Shown: positions 1-12,100, numbered from the stretch's first letter. The stretch: 64,000 bases of DNA from Leptobrachium leishanense (GCA_009667805.1 CM019068.1:3021218-3085217); one strand, 5' to 3'. Program-made: numbers and translations. Notes: generated by a model not told the origin, from the letters alone.

Positions 1-838
1 TGAAAAGCGCCGGTTCGCGATCCTTTCCCGGAGCTGGCCGACATCTTGGATGTCGGCCAAGTCTCCGGGAACTCCCCCTGAGGACTGGCGTCATCGTGCG
101 TAGCATGATGATGCCAGTCCTAGAGTTAACCCCTAACTGCCACCAACGGTGGAGATAGGGAGTTCCAATGAACTCCCTATCTCCCGATCCGTGGCAGCTA
201 GGGGTTAATGTTTGGTATGGTTGGATCGGCCAGAGCATGGCCATTCCAACGATACCAAACACTACAGTGAAAAAAGTTTTTTAAAAAAATTAAAATTAAA
301 AATATATTTAAAAAAATAAATAAACATTTTGTTTTTCTTTTTTTTGGTTTGTTAGTGTAGCAATATTGTTCCCATTTCAATTATAATGTGAACAATGATG
401 CTGCACTAACGATTTTTGTATGCGGTGCGTTTGTTAAAAATCGCGTAATTTTCCCCCCAAAAAAATGTAACGAGTCCCCATCTCTAATTTTTTTAACAAG
501 CGCACCCCATACAAAATATAACCGCAATTGCTCGCATGTTAAAATGTGAAAAAAAAAAACACTTTACACGTTGTAAATTATTGAAAATACATATTTTATT
601 GCATTTTTTGTTATAATATACAGACATGACACAACGTATACATATAATAATGACATATTATGAATCTACCGAGTCTGACGGAAAGAACGATATATAATAT
701 GTCTGGGTCATATACTAAAATAAGCTTCAAAACACGTTTAAACATGATGAGCAAAACCGGTAAAAATGAGCTCAGCACAGAGGCGGGAAAAGCCTCAGCA
801 GCGAAAGGGTTAAAAAAAAAAAAAAAAACATCCCCCCC
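1..838. repeat. Hairpin-chain repeat, copy 1 (truncated by window edge)
   Basis: Non-coding repeat made of consecutive palindromes. Palindromic blocks are visible at about 27-69, 83-119, 126-208 (with a perfect inner stem at 151-184) and 209-261. They are followed by an A/T-rich stretch (265-610) and a conserved tail (about 610-812) ending in GAAAGGGTTAA. The tail reappears inverted at about 61230-61440, and the palindromic front resembles 6922-7500. The TTAA-type ending suggests a piggyBac- or Kolobok-like non-autonomous DNA element, but no transposase is visible. The 5' end is cut by the window. Confidence 0.6.
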
Positions 839-840
839 TT

Positions 841-1066
841 TTTTTAGGGTCTGATATTCAAGGTGTGGTGCAAGTGCTGAATAACATGTCTGCATCATCA
901 CCGCAGGTTGTAGCCTATGTCAGGTATTTGGTGTTGATATGTTTGAAAAGCAATATTAATTTCACGGCAAATCACATTCCGGGGGTAAGGAAGGTGGTGG
1001 CGGATACATTGTCCAGTTTCAGGTGGGATGTGTTCCGACATTTGGCACCGGGAGGGGGAGGAGGAA
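841..1066 (+). pseudogene. Ngaro-type RNase H C-terminus
   Basis: An open stretch reads VVQVLNNMSASSPQVVA, then HIPGVRKVVADTLSSF and RHLAPG. These match the end of the RNase H domain and linker of DIRS/Ngaro polyproteins, whose usual form is N-K-x-(S/T)-S-S-P followed by H-(I/V)-P-G-V-x-N-x-x-A-D-x-L-S-R-F. It begins abruptly after the preceding repeat, so the reverse transcriptase is absent. It leads directly into the recombinase remnant. It cannot be functional alone. Confidence 0.65.
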
Positions 1067-1149
1067 AGAAGGAAAAAAATAAAATAAAATAAAAAAATAA
1101 TAATAATAAAAAAAAAATATTCCAGGGTGAAGACTGCCCTCCATTTCTT

Positions 1150-1850
1150 TGCCAGATGGGGAGCAGTTAGAGGGCATCAATGATTTGGTGAGGAGATTGT
1201 TGTTGCAGAAGACATGGGCACCGTAGAGCAAGCAGTGAAAGGGTTGGATCGAGTTTTAAAGGGACAGAGGAGGTAGGGCAGAATGTTGTTTTCAAATAGC
1301 TACTGAAGTTCGGCGGTAAGTCAATAAAGGACAGCTTGGAACTATTTAGTGGTATTTCATACTTTGCTCGGTTAAAGGAAGAGGAGCACTGGGCTAAACA
1401 ATTCGTGGTGAGGAAGATCTTGACAACAGAGTACAAGTAGGAGATAAGATGGAGCTGATAACAATCTTTGTAGGGCAGCATTTGTTTTAGTTTTTCGGCT
1501 GCCATAAGGATTGAGGAAACAATTGCTCTAGGTGCCCATGGTGGGGAAGTATGCCCAGTGGTATGTATGAGGGGATACTTGGAGGCCACTCCTTCAAACG
1601 GTCGCATGTTCTGGGGGCACAAGGGTGGTACTAACTTGTCCGGGTATCAATTCAAAATGCTTCCGCAGCAGGCCACGGAGGGGTTTGGTTGAAAGGGGAG
1701 TTACATTTGCCCCCATTCTTTCAGGATAGGAGCTGCTGGTACTGGAGGCAGAATTGGGTTACCCAAAGGATCGAATTAAAAAGATGGGGAGATGGAAATG
1801 GGAAGTTTATAGGAGATATATGAGGTCATTAAAGAAATGAAGGGAAAACC
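1150..1850 (+). pseudogene. Ngaro-type tyrosine recombinase remnant
   Basis: Read through several frameshifts, the plus strand gives recombinase-like blocks: an N-terminal LEGINDLVRRLLLQKTWAP, a middle segment near 1540-1630 and a C-terminal block near 1715-1810 resembling the R...RIK-x-x-GRWK region before the catalytic tyrosine. Stops and indels break every domain. The family would catalyse integration of a circular DNA intermediate. This copy is dead. The L2 insertion begins immediately after it. Confidence 0.5.
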
Positions 1851-2285
1851 TATGGGGAATTATTATTATTATTCTTTATTTATAAAGCGCCAGCATATTC
1901 CGCAGCGCTGTACAATAAGCACAGTATAGACAGGGTTACAATACATTGAACAACATTTGACAAACAGTACAGGAGGAGATTAGGGCCCTATTCCCGTAGG
2001 AACTCACAATCTGGGAGGGTTGGGGTTGGAAACAGGAGGAGAGGACTGTAAGGTGAGAGTGATTGATGGTTGCGTCAGTGAGTTGGGGGGTCGGCTTCCC
2101 TAAATAGGAATGTTTTAAGGGAGCGTTTGAAGGAAGAGAAGTTAGGGGAAAGTCTGACAGTACGAGGGAGAGCGTTCCAGAGAGTGGGGGCTGCGCGTGA
2201 GAAATCCTGCAGTCTATCATGGGAAGAGGTGATGCGGGGAGAAGCTAGGCGCAGGTCACTGTTTGACCTTAGGGAGCGGGCTGGG

Positions 2286-2555
2286 CAGGGCCGTCTTTAA
2301 TACTGACTGGACCCTGGGCAAACATTTTTTTGGGCCCCCTCCCATTGGAATTTTACTCTCCACCCCATCCTAAAAAAAAAATTTCACTGTTTAAAGTGAA
2401 AATTTACGGCCACAATTCGGATCTCTTTGAATAACCCTGATAGATTAAATTTTATGACAAGCCTATTTTATATATATATTTTTTTTTTACAATTACGCAT
2501 CTTTTATACAGGTACTGTAAGAAAAACACAATAACACAATATCTCTGTGTGTACA

Positions 2556-2593
<38 letters not shown>

Positions 2594-3546
2594 GTACTAT
2601 TATATATACATCCTTTGTACACGTACACATCCTATATACACATTCTATATACTGTACACTGTTATCACACTTGCATCATATACACATTTCCACATTATAT
2701 ACACTTACACATAATACACATCACACACACTTGATATTTACATCACACACACACATCATATATGCACTAATCTACACTCACGCACACCATATATACATAA
2801 TCCACACACCCCATAAATACATAATCCACAAACACCCCATATATACAGAATCCACAAACACACCCACCCCATATATACATAATCTACACACACACACCCC
2901 ATATATACATAATCCACACACACCCCCATATGTACATAATCCACACACCCCATATATACATAATTCACACACACAATATATACATAATCCACACACACAC
3001 CATATATACATAATCCACACAGACCCCATATACAGTATACATAATACACACACACACACAGACACCCCATATATACATAATCCACACCCCATATATACAT
3101 AATCCACACACACCATATATACATAATCCACACATGAACATGTGACATAGCCAATCTGGAGGGGTGGGGGAGCAGGGGGTCTTGTAAGCAGAGCCCTGCT
3201 TGTTACTGCATGCTTGCTGTAGTGTAGGCTGTCTCTCTCAGGCTGGCATAGCAGAGCAGGGCTGAGCAGTAGCACTGAATGCTTCATGAATTCTGTCTTT
3301 GTGCGAAGGGAACTGCATGGTGAGGAGGAGGGGGAGGAGCCAAATGGAGCTCCCAAGATGCCTCACCTCTCGCGAGGCCTCAGCTGCTTGCTGTGGTCAC
3401 TTGTCACCATCACCACGGAGGGGAGGCAGCCCGTGACAGCATGGTTTTTGCCGGCTCAAGGACTCCGGAGCAGCTGCTTTGGTCCCCATGACACTGACTG
3501 GGCCCAGGGCAGCTGCCCCTTTTGCCCTGCGCTAAAGACAGGCCTG
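2286..3546. mobile_element. hAT-type non-autonomous element (1261 bp)
   Basis: Ends are CAGGGCCGTCTTTAA at the left and the inverse of CAGGCCTGTCTTTAG at the right, flanked by a perfect 8-bp duplication GGGCTGGG (2278-2285 and 3547-3554). The 8-bp duplication and CAG(G) termini are hAT hallmarks. No transposase ORF is visible. The interior carries a TA run and a minisatellite. Confidence 0.85.
2540..3135. repeat. TA run and CACAC-ATATATACATAATCC minisatellite
   Basis: A (TA)n run near 2561-2590 grades into a tandem array whose core is CCCATATATACATAATCC, with CACACA linkers of variable length. Long open frames here on both strands, rich in Tyr, Ile and His, are products of the repeat period and not genes. 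Confidence 0.9.
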
Positions 3547-3734
3547 GGGCTGGGGTGTATTTGGTGATTAGTGAGGACAGGTAGTGGGGAGCTGAGTTAG
3601 TGAGGGTTTTGTAGGTAAGGATAAGGATGGGGAACAATTGTTTTGTTTTAATAATAATAATTTGTTTCCTTTTTTCTTTTGGTTTCTTTTCAGTTCGGGT
3701 ACACTGTGTGTATGTGTGCATTACAGTTAATAGT

Positions 3735-3965
3735 TTACATTTTGGTTATTTGCAGGACGTGCAATGAGAGTGCGGATCCTGGGACACTCCTATGTGCGCT
3801 GGATGGAGAGTCATGCTGCTGGCACCAAGAGAGGAGCGACCCCGGGGTGCAGCGTAATTGAAGTAGGGATTAGATGGATAGGGAAGCAAGGTAGGGAGTG
3901 GGGCAGTTATTGGGAATAGCAAAGACATCCAAGAGAAAGTGGGGTAAGCCAGATATTATGGTACT
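3735..3965 (+). pseudogene. SGNH-hydrolase-like segment of the Ngaro element
   Basis: From the ATG at about 3764 the plus strand reads MRVRILGHSYVRWMESHAA, followed within about 40 codons by stops. G-H-S in this context matches block I of the SGNH/GDSL hydrolase-like ORF known in some Ngaro elements. A polypyrimidine tract and TTTGCAG stand just upstream, resembling a 3' splice site. The enzyme role in the element is unknown. This copy is truncated. Confidence 0.45.
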
Positions 3966-4409
3966 ACATTTAGGGGACAGCTAGAGAAGAGATAGGTATT
4001 GTGAGTGGTGAAATAGCGGCCTGGCACGTGGGGATGCAATGGTAGGGGGAGGGTCCGCAGGGTACGGGGTGAGTGTGGTTTCGTAGGGCCAAGCTCAGAT
4101 GCCTTCCTGGTTTGCAGATCCTCTCAGCCTGCTATTTGCGATATAAAGAGACCCCTGAACAGACGTGTGGTCATCCTGCTTAGCCACGTGGGGCCGCTAT
4201 TTCTGGGCAATATGTGTGGTGCATTGCATTTGCTGATGTTATCTGGCAATGGTTTTGGAGCACCCCGAAATAGGAGCAAGAAGTGAGGAGTTCATTGAAG
4301 GAGTGATAAGGCTGGGAACACACTCTTCATTGAAGGCGCGATAAGGAGCCTTTTGTGGGGTAAGAGGAAAGGTCAGGGTTTTTTATTGGTGGCAGTAAAA
4401 AGAGGGTCC

Positions 4410-6165
4410 TCGTTTTGGTGGCGGTGAAATAGGCGGCCTGGCACGTGGAGGGCGATAGTGGGGGGGAGGGTCTGCAGGGTACAGGGTGAGTTTGGTTTCA
4501 TACGGTCAAGCTCAGGTGCCTTCCTGGTTTGCAGATCCTCTCGGCCTGCTATCTGCCATAAAAATACACTGAGCAGACGTGTGGTCATCCTGCTTAGAAA
4601 CGTGGGATTCTGGGCAATGCTTGTGGTGCATTGCAGTTGCCAGTGTTATCTGGCTGCCAGTGTTATCTGGTGTAGCGTATTTGGCATACGAGGATCGATA
4701 ATAATTATTCTGCCTTAGAGGCAAAGAATTTGGCCTTAAGTAATAAAAGACGTGACCTTTTCAAAATGCCAATACTTTGTTGTGTTTTCATTTACGGGAA
4801 AAGGGAGGGAGGGTCGGGTGGGGGGGCTTGGGGGGTTAGTAGGTTTAAGAAGGTAACTTACATGGGAGAGGTGTAAGAAGAGGATAGGGGTATAATTCTT
4901 AGTTCGAGAGAAAGACTAATTAGGAATGAAGTGAGGTTTAAGAATTATCCCTGTATTACACAAGAGTGAAAGGGAGTGAGTTCCCTTTGTTCTATGGGAT
5001 CAGGCATGGGCGCCTTTGTTTTATGAGCTGAAACATGTCTTTGTGATTGGCTACAATGGGGAGATAAACAATGGAAAAGGAGGGGGAAGGGAGGATACAA
5101 GAGGCAGGACGTGGGACTTTTTTGGTATTGCAGTAATTTTTCTTTTACTCCCACCCAACCCACCCTGTTTTGTTTTCTCTTTCATAGATGCTGGTTCTCT
5201 ACAACGTCGGAAAGGTCACGCAGCAGAAGCACCATGGATAGGGGCAATGGAGTGGTGATTTCACCACTCATGCAAGACCACCCGTGGTTTCCCATATGGA
5301 AATATGCCATGTTGCATGAACCCGGTTCGTGGTTTATATGGCCTCGTCTGGGGGATTGTCTAAATATGGACATGGTTAGTCTACCTATTCCATCAAGTTA
5401 TATACGATGTTACATGAAGCCAGCCTGTGGTTTTTGAACGGCCAAGGTTGGGGGATTGTTCTTTGATTAAAAGCATGGTTTAGAGCAATTATTATCGATC
5501 AGATAGTATCCCAAGTGGCTTGAAGACAGTTGGTGGTTTTTTACGGCCACAACTGGGTGGATTGCGCTTAAATTGGGTACTTTACCATGTGGCAGGAAGC
5601 CAGCTGGTGGTTTGTACGGCCACAGCTGGGGGATTGCGCTTTAAGATGGACATGGTTTAGGTTAGGGATGAGCGGTGAAATAGGTGGCCTGGCACGTGGA
5701 GGGCGATAGTGGGGGGAGGGTTTGCAGGGTACAGGGTGAGTGTGGTTTCATACGGCCAAGCTCAGGTGCCTTCCTGGTTTGCAGATCCTCTCGACCTGCT
5801 ATCTGCCATAAAAATATATGGAGCAGACGTGTGGTCATCCTGCTTAGCCACGTGGGGCGCTATTTCTGGGCAATGCTTGTGGTGCATTGCAGTTGCCAGT
5901 GTTATCTGGCTGCCAATGTTATCTGGTGTAGCGTATTTGGCATACGAAGATCGATAATAATAATTCTGCCTTAGAGGCAAAGAATTTGGCCTTAAGTAAT
6001 AAAAGACGTGACCTTTTCAAAATGCCAATACTTTGTTGTGTTTTCATTTACGGGAAAAGGGAGGGGGGTCGGGGCGGGAGGGGGGGCTTGGGGGGTTAGT
6101 AGGTTTAAGAAGGTAACTTACATGGGAGAAGTGTAAGAAGAGGATAGGGGTATAATTCTTAATGT
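4410..6165 (+). repeat. Direct repeats at the Ngaro end (two ~490-bp copies)
   Basis: About 4412-4900 and 5672-6161 are close copies. Both contain a segment ending in a TAATAAAAGACGTG polyadenylation-like motif, a G-rich run and GTATAATTCTTA. A third, more diverged partial copy lies at about 4005-4262. The duplicated ends, separated by about 770 bp, fit the split-direct-repeat (A1-B1A2B2) termini of Ngaro elements. Confidence 0.65.
4900..5665 (+). repeat. Spacer between the direct repeats, with ~100-bp degenerate tandem units
   Basis: 4900-5190 is purine-rich and ends in a polypyrimidine tract with CATAG. 5262-5665 contains about four imperfect units sharing GTGGTTT..ACGGCC and CTGGGGGATTG. 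No convincing coding sequence is present. Confidence 0.5.
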
Positions 6166-6442
6166 GAATTAAAAGGAGGGTAACTATATTTCCATGCACT
6201 ATATGCAACTTGAGTTTCACATAGTATAACTCTTGTAGATGTTTGAATCAATATATGTAAGTGTACAATTTTCACGGCTTTTCTTACATTGAGGTACACA
6301 GCTCCTTAACCCTGTGCTGTGGGGCTGTATCTTCTTGTTTCTATTTCCGGTGGTGTCTCGAGAGGTTTGAGGGGTTACATCTTCGATACATAGCTTCCTC
6401 CTAGCAGGGTTATCGGTATATTCCTGTTTTTTTCTACGCAAT
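6166..6442. other. Unassigned A/T-rich stretch
   Basis: No credible coding region or element ends were recognised. It separates the Ngaro direct repeats from the L2-like LINE and may be the 3' part of another unrecognised repeat. Confidence 0.4.
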
Positions 6443-6921
6443 CTAGCGCCCCTTTCCTTTGTGTTTTTTCCATCTTAAAGTGACTGGCTTACCTAGGAGG
6501 AGCAAATCACGTACCGCGGCAATGCCGGCACGGAGCCACCAGCCAAAGGCACCCGGCGGGTCGCCCTCCGGGAACTGCAGGTTGTGAAAGAGGGAAAGCA
6601 AGCCAGAATGCAGAGGGTCAAGGAGAGAGTGGGTGTTGAGGTAGTCAATCAGATGGGCATACACAAGCTTTGAGGAGTTTGGAGGCAAAAGGGAGCAGGG
6701 AAACGGGGCGGTAGTTGGAGGGAGCAGTCGGATCCAGAGATGTTTTTTTTAGGATTGGGACTACTGTGGCATGTTTGAGGGGAGCAGGAAAGACCCCAGA
6801 GGTTAAGGACAGATTAAAGGTGTGGGTCAAGGATGGTACAAGAGAAACAGAAAGTGTTTTTGCAAGATGTGAGGGAATGGGGTCGAGGAGGCAGGTAGTG
6901 GGATGAGAGGATCGTAGTAGT
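6443..6921 (-). pseudogene. L2-like LINE reverse transcriptase, 3' part of a split copy
   Basis: Minus-strand reading gives HPTTCLLDPIPSHLAKTL, then [16 protein letters not shown] and [15 protein letters not shown], the conserved N-terminal fingers/palm region of L2/Rex-type reverse transcriptases. It decays after about 6610. Its upstream end is the TTAA at 6922-6925. The missing upstream part of the same frame lies at 32961-33715: joining the two at the single TTAA gives continuous codons. The LINE was therefore split by the intervening 26 kb. Confidence 0.75.
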
Positions 6922-7744
6922 TTAACCCCTTCTCGACCGCTGACATACCATGTCTCCCTTAGACCCGAAGACGTACATAGTATGTCAGCGGGCTCCTAAC
7001 CTCCCTCCTGCCGATACTCACCTCCCCTCGCTGGTTCCAACGGCATCTATGGCAAGCTGGAAGCTTGCCTCACTGTTTCCTGGGGCAGGCAGATCCAATG
7101 ACATCATCACGCTGCGTGATGACGTCATTGGCAGGCGCCGGTAAGGAAAATCCAGGAAGGGGAGGGGGGCTCTTTGGAGCACTCTATCTCCTCAACCATT
7201 TAAGGTACAGTGATGCTTTTTACACCGCTGGAAAGGGGAGAGTCTCCCCTTTTCAGCAGTGTATAGCATTAACATTAATTTCGCTGCCAGATCATGATTC
7301 GGCACAAATTTGTGCCGCATCGCGATTCAAGCCTGGAGGGGGCTGACATCTTGGATGTCAGCCAAGCCTCCAGGTTCCCCCCACCCACTGACAACCTCCC
7401 AATATGTGTGAGAATGTCAGAGGGCAAGTTAACCCCCTAGCTGCTATGTGGAGATAGGGGGATCCAAAGGATCCCCCTATCTCCCAATCCGTGGCAGCTA
7501 TCATGGCCTTTCCAGTGATACCAAACATGATCAGGTTTGGTGTAAAAATAAAATTAAAATAAAAATAATAAAAAAAAAAAAGAGATTTTTTTTTTAAAAG
7601 AATTGTCTGGGGGGGAGGGGTTAGTTAAATAGGACCTAGGCTGTCATCTAAAAATAATGAGCATAAAATGGTCAGAATGAGCTCAGCGCACATAGGTGAA
7701 CTGGCTCAGCAGTTAAGGGGTTAAAAAGCAAAATCATGTAAAAA
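6922..7744. mobile_element. TTAA-flanked hairpin-chain element, left part
   Basis: Begins TTAACCCCTT at the LINE junction. Successive palindromes are seen at about 6941-6990, 7052-7070, 7097-7130, 7217-7263, 7300-7323, 7328-7372 and 7452-7484. AAGGGGTTAA occurs at 7716-7725. The L1 begins after CATGTAAAAA (7735-7744), which is repeated at 32614-32623. The remaining right part is 32624-32960, again ending AAGGGGTTAA. Either one ~1.16-kb element or two adjacent TTAA elements are present. No ORF. Confidence 0.7.
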
Positions 7745-7949
7745 AAAAAGGAGCCTGAGGAGGACCTGAGTGAAGCCTGCAGTGGACTTGAAACTAGCCA
7801 ATGGGGGGGGGGGCGTTTCCAAGCACCATGTGAAGCAGCCGCATATGAGCTGAGCTCCGTTGGCCCAAACGGCACCCTGTGGCTAGACAACGAGGCGGAA
7901 CCCCGACAAAATCGTCAAGTTTGCCTCCTATAACCAGGGGAACCCAGTA

Positions 7950-8613
7950 ATGGTGCCACCGAAAGCTTTACGGTGCCTGAAGACCCCCGGAGCAACAAAG
8001 AAAGGGAAGCCCCGAGACATTCAAGATGGCGGCGCACAGGAGACGCATTCACCTCAGTCCGTGGAAGGTGTAGACAAAACGACACAATCCGGCACCAGCG
8101 CTTCGTATCCTGCATCGGAAGGTCAGATAAGGGCTTTACTGGGGGAACTCAGAGACACCCTACAAGCAGATTTTAGAGCAATTGTAGAGGATTTACATAA
8201 GGACATACACGAACTCGGGGACCGCACTGATCAACTCGAAACAAAACCGGATGATCTTTACCTTGCGCACAACGAGCTGGTAGACGCTTACAAAGAACTT
8301 AAAACGTCCAAGAGTTCCTCCAATTAAAAGTGGCTGATTTAGAAGACCGATCTCGGCGCAATAACATTAGAATTAGGGGCATCCCTGAGGAGATTAAACC
8401 GCCTGATTTACATGAATATGCCATTACTCTGTTCAAATTTTTGCTACCTTCCACCCTCTCTGTGGACCTTTGCATGGATAGAATCCACAGGGTTCCCAAA
8501 CCTAAAACTTTGGCAGCTTCTGTACCTCGAGATGTGCTGGTGAGGATTCACGTCTTTAAAATCAAAGAGCAATTAATGTCCACAGTCCGAAAACAAGGTG
8601 CAATGCAAGAGCC
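7950..8613 (+). pseudogene. L1 ORF1, N-terminal part
   Basis: Starts at MVPPKALRCLKTPGATKKGK. It has a basic N-terminus, a coiled-coil-like region (LGDRTDQLETKPDDL) and then, after one frame break near 8325, the RRM-like core LEDRSRRNNIRIRGIPEEI typical of L1 ORF1 RNA-binding chaperones. It is cut at 8613 by a Gypsy element and resumes at 17378. With the C-terminal part it would form a protein of usual ORF1 size (about 300-350 aa). Confidence 0.75.
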
Positions 8614-9160
8614 TGTCACAGTTCCCAGATCCCACCACGCAGTACTTAACGCCCAATACTCCACAGAGCCCAGAAGCTACCAACAGAGTAGCCGTGAAAG
8701 ATCTCTAACTGTCTGGTCCTTAGAATTGGCCAGGTAAACTAGCTAGACAGAAAGGGTTAACAACACGGGGAGTAGTCAGCCGAGCCAGAATCAGGAATAC
8801 AGAGTTCAGAATGGTCAAATGGAATAGCCGGGTCGATATCAGAGCAGTGGCGTAGTACAAGAAAATGGTCTAGGGCAACAGAAGGCAGAATGGTCAGAAA
8901 CAAGCAGAGGTCAATAACGGGTTAATTCAATATAGCAGTCAGGTACAAGGAGCTCAGGTATGGATAACCACGATCTGGCAACTGCTGAGAATACACTGAG
9001 GGTTTTTAAAGACCTTCACCAGACCATGCCCCCACTCAAGCCGCGCCTCATGCAACCACCTCCCTGCCTGTCTCCATTTAAACCGGGCATTGGTCAGCGA
9101 GCAGCATCAGACATGCTGCCCTCAAGCACACAGGTAGGGCTGGAAGCTCCCAACGTTACA
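8614..9160 (-). repeat. 3' LTR of the outer Gypsy element (547 bp)
   Basis: Plus-strand reading begins TGTCACAGTTCCC and ends CCCAACGTTACA. In the element's sense it therefore starts TGTAACG and ends GTGACA. It is matched by the split 5' LTR and, more distantly, by both LTRs of the inner element. Confidence 0.85.
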
Positions 9161-9167
9161 GTACCCC

Positions 9168-12100
9168 CCTCTCCACGGGAGGCCACCGGACGACCAACAG
9201 GACGAGCGGCAGGACGACCACCAGGGCGATCAGGGTGTGAGGCATGGAACGCCCTGACCAACCTAGAGGCAGAAATGTCAGAAGCTGGAATCCAGGACCG
9301 GTCTTCTGGACCATAACCCACCCAATCGACCAAGTACTGCAGAGCGCCCCTGCACAGCCTAGAATCCAAAACCCTCCTAACCTCATACTCAGATTCACCA
9401 TCAACCTGAATAGGTGGAGGAGGAGGAACGACCCGCGTGTACCTGTTACACAACAATGGCTTCAGTAGGGAGGTGTGGAAGACGTTGTGCATGCGAAGAT
9501 GTTTAGGAAGGGCAAGAGCATAAGCCACAGGATTAATGCGGCAAATGATCTTATATGGACCTATAAACCGAGGTGCCATTTTCATAGAAGGCACCCGCAA
9601 CTTCACGTTCCTAGTGGACAACCAAACTCTATCCCCTACGTTATAGGAGGGAGCTTGTAACCTATGCCTGTCAGCCTTGCGTTTCTGGACAGCAACATTG
9701 CGCTCCATATTTTCTCGAATCTGTCTCCAAATCTCTTGCAGTTGAGTGAGATGGTCATCGAGAGCCGGGATGGCCTGTTCAGTAAACTGAAGCGGTAGAG
9801 CCAGAGGGAAAAAAACATAGATGGCAGAAAAAGGAGAGTGGCCAGTGGTCTCGTTAACGACGTTATTACGTGCATACTCAGCCCAGGGCAACAACTCCGA
9901 CCAATTGTCTTGTTGTTGTGTGGTAAAGCAACGTATGTACTGCTCGAGACCCTGATTTGCCCTCTCTGCTGCCCCATTAGTTTGTGGATGATATGCTGAA
10001 GAGAAGGCCAATCGCACCCCCATCTCCGCACAGAAAACCCTCCAGAAACGAGACGAACTGGGCTCCTCTGTCAGAGACTATTTCAGACGGAACCCCATGT
10101 ATTCGTACAATCTCTCTAGCAAATACAACCGCCAGTTCTTTGGCTGTAGGAAGCTTAGGTAGAGGGACAAAATGAGCCATTTTGGAGAAGCGGTCTACAA
10201 CTGTCAGAACCACAGTATGACCCTTGGACTTCGGCAAGTCCACAATAAAATCCATAGATAGATGAGACCAAGGCCTCTTAGGCATGGGTAAAGGCTGCAA
10301 TAGACCGACAGGCAAGGATTTACTGGTTTGCTTCTGGCACAGACTTGACAAGCCAAAACAAACAGACGTACGTCCTGTCGCATGGTGGGCCACCAGAACT
10401 GTCTGGAGATACTGGTAAGAGTCTTAGTAATACCAGGATGACCTGCTGGTTTAGAATCATGAAACATTATGAGTAATTCTTGTCTTTCCTTTTCAGGTAC
10501 AAACAACATATCTGGAGGCTTGTCAGGTGGAGACCCTACTTGAACTGCCTGGAGGCGTTCCAGGAAAGGCGAGGAGACAGACAAGACTGTGGAAGCCACA
10601 ATACGTTCAGGAGGAACTATAGGATTGTGGTCTTGTGTATTAGATTCATACGGGTCATATTGACGAGATAAGGCATCAGCCTTTACATTGCGGTCACCTG
10701 GTCTGTAAGTCAATACAAAATTAAACCGAGACAGTAGCAATGACCACCTGGCCTGTCTCGCGTTCAAACGTTTAGCATCCCCGACGTACGTAAGGTTCTT
10801 ATGATCAGTAATTATCAATAAAGGGTCAAGAGTACCTTCCAACAAATGTCTCCACTCTAATAGGGCAGACACAATAGCAAGCAATTCTCTGCTACCGATA
10901 TAATTGCGTTCTGCTGGTGATAATTTTCTTGAAAAGAACCCACAAGGATGTAGAGGTTTTCCTGGAGACTCTCTTTGAGACAGGACAGCCCCAATGCCTA
11001 TCTCGGAAGCATCAACCTCAAGAACAAACGGAATCCTGGGATCAGGATGCCGTAACACGGGAGCGGAAGTGAAAGCTTGTTTGAGGGCTTCGAATGCTTG
11101 TTTGGATTGAGAAGACCAGATCTGGTTCTTCAGACCTTTAGGTGTCATATTAATGATAGGGGAGGCTACAACGGAATAATTCTTGATAAATCTCCTATAA
11201 TAGTTGGAAAACCCCAGAAACCTCTGTATGGCCTTGAGACCTTGAGGGAGAGGCCATTCTGAGATGGCCGTGAGTTTAGAAGGATCCATCTCAAAACCTT
11301 CTGGAGTGATAATATACCCAAGAAATTTCACAGTAGTAATGTCGAATAAACACTTCTCTAGTTTGCAATAAAGACCATTGTCCAGTAATTTTGCTAATAC
11401 CTGTCTGACATGTGCATGGTGGGTTTTCAGATCAGGAGAGTAAATCAATATGTCGTCTAGGTATACTATAACAAAGGTTTGTAAGAAATCTCTGAGCACA
11501 TCATTAATAAAATCCTGGAATACCGCTGGAGCATTACAAAGACCGAAAGGCATGACCAAGTATTCATAATGCCCACTCCTGGTGTTAAATGCTGTTCTCC
11601 ACTCATGCCCCTCTTTTATACGTATCAGGTTGTAAGCTCCTCTTAAATCAAGTTTTGTGTATACTGCTGACCCCCTTAACCTGTCGAACAGTTCTGATAT
11701 GAGAGGGATATGGTACATGTTCTTAATGGTGATCTTGTTAAGCCCCCTATAATCGATACACGGGCGTAAATCTCACTCTTTTTTAGACACAAAAAAGAAC
11801 CCAGCCCCTGCTGGAGAAGAGGAACGTCGGATAAGACCTCTCTCCAAATTCTCCTTTATGTACTCTTCCATAATTTGGTTCTCCTTTATGGAAAGAGGAT
11901 ATACTTTGCCTCGAGGAGGCATGGTACCAGGATGAATATCTATGGCACAATTATATGGTCTATGTGGAGGCAGTTTTTCTGCCCCTCTTTTATCAAATAC
12001 AACCCTGAGGTCGGCATATTGGTCAGGAACCTCTGTAGACAATGGAGGAGCTGTGGGTGTGTTCAGGGCACCGACATGCTGAATGGGTATTAAACAAGTC

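Larger units (their letters stand above)
1859..3655 (-). mobile_element. L2-like LINE 3' end, interrupted by a hAT MITE
   Basis: On the minus strand, 3640-3555 encodes ILTYKTLTNSAPHYLSSLI and resumes at 2285 with residues typical of the C-terminal tail of L2-type LINE polyproteins (W-N-A-L-P-R near 2180). A 3' UTR and an (ATT)n tail follow at 1859-1876. The tail sequence near 1875-1925, with the GCGCTG core, recurs at 59920-59965. The copy is 5'-truncated and lies inside the Ngaro element. Confidence 0.7.
838..6165 (+). mobile_element. Ngaro-like tyrosine-recombinase retrotransposon, decayed
   Basis: Order on the plus strand: the end of an RNase H domain, a tyrosine recombinase, then an SGNH-hydrolase-like segment, then long direct repeats with an AATAAA. 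This order, with the extra hydrolase ORF and split direct repeats rather than LTRs, is what is known for Ngaro elements. The coding parts have many frameshifts and stops. An L2 LINE 3' end containing a hAT MITE is inserted at about 1859-3655. The 5' part (gag and most of the reverse transcriptase) is missing. The left boundary is approximate. Confidence 0.7.

Noticed and set aside
2549..3356. Tyr/Ile/His-rich frames on both strands
   Set aside because: Encoded by TA and CACA/ATACATAATCC repeats within a hAT MITE.
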